From Nipponacmea schrenckii (Eukaryota > Mollusca > Gastropoda > Lottiidae): a DNA stretch of 64,000 nucleotides. Positions within the stretch are counted from its first letter, which is position 1. Each line of letters begins with the position of its first letter. A program made the position numbers and the translations under genes. Positions 58,994-64,000 of this stretch are shown here, in pieces. Where the stretch lies: positions 31,950,338-32,014,337 of the forward strand of contig CM060199.1 of the NCBI GenBank assembly GCA_030562195.1. Direction: 5' to 3'. The notes below the pieces were generated by a model. That model was not told the origin of the DNA, did not search any database, and was given only the letters and a program-made list of their open reading frames with translations.

Positions 58994-61487
58994 CAGAAAC
59001 TATAATTCTCGTTATTATTTTTTCTTATTTCAGATCAGAATAGAAGAAAACCATCCAACAGATCCACACTCTTTATTACAATTTCTCAATAAAATATTTG
59101 TTCCACCCTATAGGCCTGTACATTTGGGAGAATCAAATCCCCACTTACCCGAAATCAAATATTTTTTGGTGTATCATATCCGAGTAAATGAGCAATTAAG
59201 TCTAAAATAGTCAGCGTTAGTTGTGTAACCAAGCGGCAAAACACATGTTTAACAATTCCCTCACTTGATTTTCAAACTATAGATCCTAACAACTGGAAAA
59301 CTAATTTCCTTCTGCCTTCTACTTATCAATTTATTAATACCACAGTGCCCTATATGAAATTAATAGTTTAGTTATAACAAAAATCTTAACTCAGAGTATT
59401 GTGTCATACCATTTCAGCTTAAGGTTGGTACTTTAACCCTTTAGTCAACTGTATGACAATTGTCTATGATAATGTGAATGACAAACGGTCTGTATGACTG
59501 ATGGAAGTAAACCTATTTATATGTACATTGTTAATATTTATGATACACATGCATATGATTTTCGTTATTTTTTATATGTCTTTGTCCTTGAATACCGATG
59601 AATAATTATCTAAAGTTTAATTTTTTTCAGTGCAATGATAAAATCTGTTTAGTTTTCATGACCTTGTAGCCTTGCATTGTCATTTGCATGATTACATGTA
59701 TTTTAACGGGACAGTTAGCTCAATTTTTATCATCAAAAATCTAATATAATGAAAATGGGGGATACCTTTTTAAACAGTTTAGTTGTTGTCTGACTACGGC
59801 AAGATATTGTTAACTTAAAGTTATGTTTTTTTTCTATAAATCGGTGTATAGTTGTCATGGATTTAAGAATATTAATTTTCAAAAAGAAATACATTAGACA
59901 GTGAAATATAATCACCGTAACTGCAGGGGATAATTTTTTATATCATAATCGTAATGAAGACTTGAAGATATATCTTATAATATATATTAAAACAACAATC
60001 AAAAGTCTTCATATTTATTTATCAAAAATGAAAAATATAGTTATGAATGCTGGAAGGAGATATTTATCAACGATTTCTGATCCAAAGAAGTTAGTCTTGT
60101 AGGTTTAATGGCATGAAAGTGTTGCAAGTAATCCCATGATATTTTCTATTAATGATAATAGTTTCTCTTCAAATGTGTTTGATTAACCTATTTTATATAT
60201 GACCAACATTGGCTATATGAATTTCATGTAAAACATTTTCTATGCCGAAAAAAAAATCCACGAATTACAAGCTTTATCAGTCTACGCGTTAAATCAGTCT
60301 ACACGTTAATAATTGCATGCTCTTAATCCCATAAAAGTGATCTTTTCTTGAGTACCAACTTTTACATGCACCGATACCACTCCCCCCCCCCCTTAGAAAA
60401 AAGGAAATCTGGTGGACTATTTTAATAAGCAAAATAAATTATTCCCTTGTAGTTGCACCCAAATATCGGGTCATAGATGCGGAATCTGTTCAATTTTAAA
60501 ATCGGACTATTATAGATGGCAATTAACGACTTGTATTACCAATATCAATAGACTTATTAATACGTTTCGTTTGTATATGATAGCTGATATTGTAGACTAT
60601 ATACATAAACAAATAGAACTAGTAAGATTTTATAGACCCTAATAAGGAGCGTCAGACATGCGAACGAAATTAATCCCATGTTTAGAAATAGAACGTCTCC
60701 TGTTGAGACTTCCTGATCGAATGGCAAAGGCAGACAATCTAATAGGCACCTGACCTAAATTACGAAATTAATAAATTAACAATGACAAACGATAGCAATA
60801 TAATTTAAGTTGTGAGTTTGAACTCAGACGTCATAATATAATCTTGTCTAGTATAGTATACATCCCTAGTGAACTATCGACCAATATTTCTTATCATAAA
60901 TACTTAATCACATTGTACCCAGTGGCCATGTTATCTACAAGGTGAAGGACGAATTGCTGTATTCACTATCATAAGTTTGATCATGTTTTATTCACGCGCC
61001 TTTGTTAAATCGATTATCTCCGTATGTAATAATCAGAAAAAATGCTAATATTGGGGCTTGTGTACTTTAAGAGGATAACTCATTTAAATTCGCAAAATGA
61101 GCTCTTGAACCGCCCCCCATCGCCACACGAATGGATAATCAGTGAATAATGTCATCATCAGCATAATTCTGCACTTAAGAATCCATAAGTGTTCCTCTGT
61201 TTGTTCATCGATATCCATGCATACCCATGTGCAGTGCCTATGTTCTCTTTTGTTGGTACAAGTAATAATAAATCACTTCATAAATCATTTTAAACTCAAC
61301 TTCTCGGAAGAGTAATATTTACTGATCCATTTTGAAGAAAGCCAGACCGCCTTTTAATGAATTTGACTATAATATTTTCCCAAACTTAATATTAATTTAG
61401 ACAAACTAGTATATCCGCTCTTTTACATATACACCCATTATATTATCTCTGTGACTGTAGTACGACTGTACTAATCTATTTAAAGAA
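58994..61487. other. Intergenic with a C11 run
   Basis: A run of 11 C at 60382-60392. The rest is A+T-rich without a convincing feature. Confidence 0.4.
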
Positions 61488-61790
61488 ACTACTACATTTC
61501 ATCTTTAAACTACCTATTTGAACACTACCTTTCATCCAATTAAACAAGCCACTACCTTTCATCTAAATAAACAAACTACTACCTTCATATATTTAAACAA
61601 GCCACTACCTTTCATCTATATAAACAAACTACTACCTTCATATATTTAAACAAACCACTACCTTTCATCAATTTAAACTACCTATGCACTACCTTTTTTC
61701 ATATATTTAAACAAATCTCCACCTTTCATATATATAACTAAACCACTAACTTTCATCAATTTTAAACAAAAAGCTACATTCTATTACTCA
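61488..61790 (+). repeat. Tandem array, about 27-bp subunit (53-bp dimer)
   Basis: Alternating CACTACCTTTCATCTATATA and CTACCTTCATATATTTAAAC units are joined by AAACAAGC or AAACAAAC. Units are about 27 bp and pair into dimers of about 53 bp. Outer copies are degenerate. Confidence 0.75.
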
Positions 61791-64000
61791 ACATATCCAT
61801 TTTCATCTATTTCACCGAACCACCAGAATATTGTGCTAATTGTGCAGACTCAACCAATCCATTTAAAGCAACCATGTAGCCATAATCGTTCAGTGGTTAA
61901 TAGTCAAATTGTCAAAAAAGGTTCACTGCTTTGTTTAAAGAGAATTAATTAAAACAAAATATCAAAATGAATTGTGATAAATGACTTTATTAGACATAAC
62001 ATTTTAGTTCATTTTTAAAAAAATGAGCAAACCTTTCTATGAATTTATTACTATGCTTTCTTTGTTTTATATAATCAGTGAGCTAAATGGAACTTTCAGG
62101 TACATGTATTTCAAGTTAACATGAATTTTGATTTTACATTATGTAAACCTTTTTAACTTGGCGTTCAAAGTATAACAGCAAGACAACAGACAAATAAAAT
62201 TAAATCTAGAATAGTAAACTTTTTATTTTTAAACGTACACATATTTAGCTAAACATATTTGACATATTTCTCCCTTTTTAATGCTTACAATATACTAATT
62301 ATATTTTTCTGCCCTGTAATATCACTGTAAATAAGAAATAAATATTGATATAAAAAAATCTTATTTTTCCATACGATTCAAATTTTATACAGCTTTGTCA
62401 TTAAAACAGATTTTTTTTCATAATTTCATCACTGACATTTTCAATGTATATAGCTATGTTCTAGCTAGATTTATACTTTCATTTGACGAATCAGAACTAT
62501 TGTAACAATTATGTGCAAGATTGAGAAAAAAGATATCTGTATATTTTTCCTATTCTCCAATCGAACACAATAAATGCTAATATAACAAATTCTCAATACA
62601 GTTTTCAAAATAGATGTGCCATGCCGATTCCAGGATTTTAATTCCTACTCCAAAAGCAATGTAGAGAGTCTTAAGCGATTTCATATAAATAGTCTAAAAT
62701 CAATGGTTCTTTTTGAACTACTAACATAGAAATATAATTAATAGGTAAAGTCGGTCGAGAGAAACTTTAAATTAGTCTGAATAATGTTTAAATTACCATA
62801 TTAATTGTGGTGAATACGAAATTTTGAATTAAATCAAGTTAATATTATTCGGGCAGAATAGAATTATATTGTTTGATTTTATACGGTGTATGCGGGCCTT
62901 TAAGTTTAAACTGTAAGATAAGAGGCGGTACACATTTTGCTAGATTCACAAATTTGGGGCAAACAATTTTTAACTTACGTTATACGTCAGAATGTCCCTC
63001 TTTCAGGAGCATTTACAATTGTCTACAAAATAGATGGATAATTAAATATTCTTCAGTTCTACTTTCCTTACTTTGAACTATTTTGAATGGTATCTGTATT
63101 AAGCGGATTATATTAAGTTCTTCGTCTAGTGGTTGCCCATTCAGTTCTCTATTCATAATTTAATACTGTGTTCCTGGTAAAAGTTAATCTCCTTTCAGGC
63201 AACTAGAATTGAGTATTTATTGCATTTACTCTTGTCTTGTTAGCGAACCACATTATGAGTCAGTAGACCTTTGTTTCAGATTTCAAATGTAAAATCCCAT
63301 TATCTATTTTTAACATGATTACTTCGTGTTCTCAAGATATCAATTAAGAGAATGAATGTTCAATACATTAGCAAAGTATGTGGGAACAATATCTTCGCAA
63401 GTTGTTCTAGTTCCATATAAGAAAATCAATATTTGAAGGTGAAGGCTGGGCGACAGAAATGAAGCAAGGTAAAGGCTGATGGAAATACTAGGTCAAATAA
63501 TCCCAATAATTATGTAAGCTTGTCGTGAATGTACTCTAACGGTTTATCATAAATCTAAGCGATGTGGCAGGCAATAAAGACTGATACAATATTAATTTTT
63601 ATAAAAGAATATTCGAACATAATTAATTGCATAGATGTACTTTGTTCAATTTCTGTCAATCATACAATCATGTTGTTGTCATTCTTAAAAATGAATTATT
63701 TTAAAAACTATCTGACTGGTTTGTATACATTTAGCCTAGTGAAGAGTGATGGAGGCATTCCCCAGATTTTATCATTATGCATATAGAGATGTAATGGCAT
63801 ATTATCCCCTTGGCAATGTTATCGCCCCTACTCGGACCCTCAACATGTTGATTTACAAAAAAAAATCGCTGCAGTACAATTGATCATTCTTTTCAACGCT
63901 TAAAATAGCTACAGAAGCTACTTTTATTTTGAAGCATGCTTTTAAAATGTAAATGAACTGTTATGTTCACATCATAATTCTGGTTACTAGGCCATGCTCG
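61791..64000. other. Intergenic, nothing recognised
   Basis: A+T-rich to the end of the window. Open frames of 67-74 codons show no family resemblance. Confidence 0.45.

Overview
This is a eukaryotic window, A+T-rich (roughly two thirds by eye), with no operons, ribosome-binding sites or bacterial gene density. The mix of tRNA-derived SINEs, a 5'-truncated non-LTR retrotransposon, small inverted-repeat DNA elements, many short tandem arrays and one peptide-receptor-like GPCR suggests a marine invertebrate. A mollusc, perhaps a gastropod such as a limpet, is my best guess, made from memory of repeat styles and not from a search.

Only one intact protein-coding gene is well supported: an intronless 453-codon rhodopsin-class GPCR at 40521-41882 (+), with a good start context and a polyadenylation signal 28 bases after the stop. 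A second coding locus, 47633-49470 (+), is a decayed multi-exon gene. Three of its exons join in phase through canonical splice sites, but nonsense and frameshift damage follows. A weak candidate terminal exon lies at 19345-19552 (+). Almost every other open frame is either short and random or kept open by a tandem repeat whose period is a multiple of three.

Layout. 1-5.0 kb: SINE copies, a dispersed repeat (called R1 here) whose end has been amplified into a 43-bp array, and a 65-bp array. 5-14 kb: mostly featureless, with a pogo-like short element (9543-10032) and an inverted second R1 copy (12786-13400). 14.2-17.4 kb: a SINE fragment, a 2-kb foldback element (14787-16788) and a 469-bp element with perfect 22-bp inverted ends (16906-17374). 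17.4-27 kb: mostly featureless, with a 33-bp array near 21.5-22.1 kb. 27.2-28.4 kb: a 57/59-bp satellite with a 351-bp higher-order period. 29.4-33.1 kb: a SINE, a broken LINE reverse transcriptase on the minus strand, and a 68-bp array abutting its truncated 5' end. 33-40 kb: a tRNA-like SINE and small inverted-repeat elements. 40-49.5 kb: the GPCR, one unit of a GGAC-tailed repeat, and the decayed gene. 50-59 kb: R1 fragments, Penelope-like fragments, a hAT-type short element with an 8-bp target duplication, a 150-165-bp array and a SINE. 59-64 kb: featureless apart from a 27/53-bp array.

No genes here act together as a pathway. The window reads as a gene-poor, repeat-rich stretch (or long introns) around one receptor gene. 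No new defence, biosynthetic or mobile system was found. The points most worth following are the receptor's altered TM6 motif, satellites that appear to be born from transposon ends, and the foldback element.
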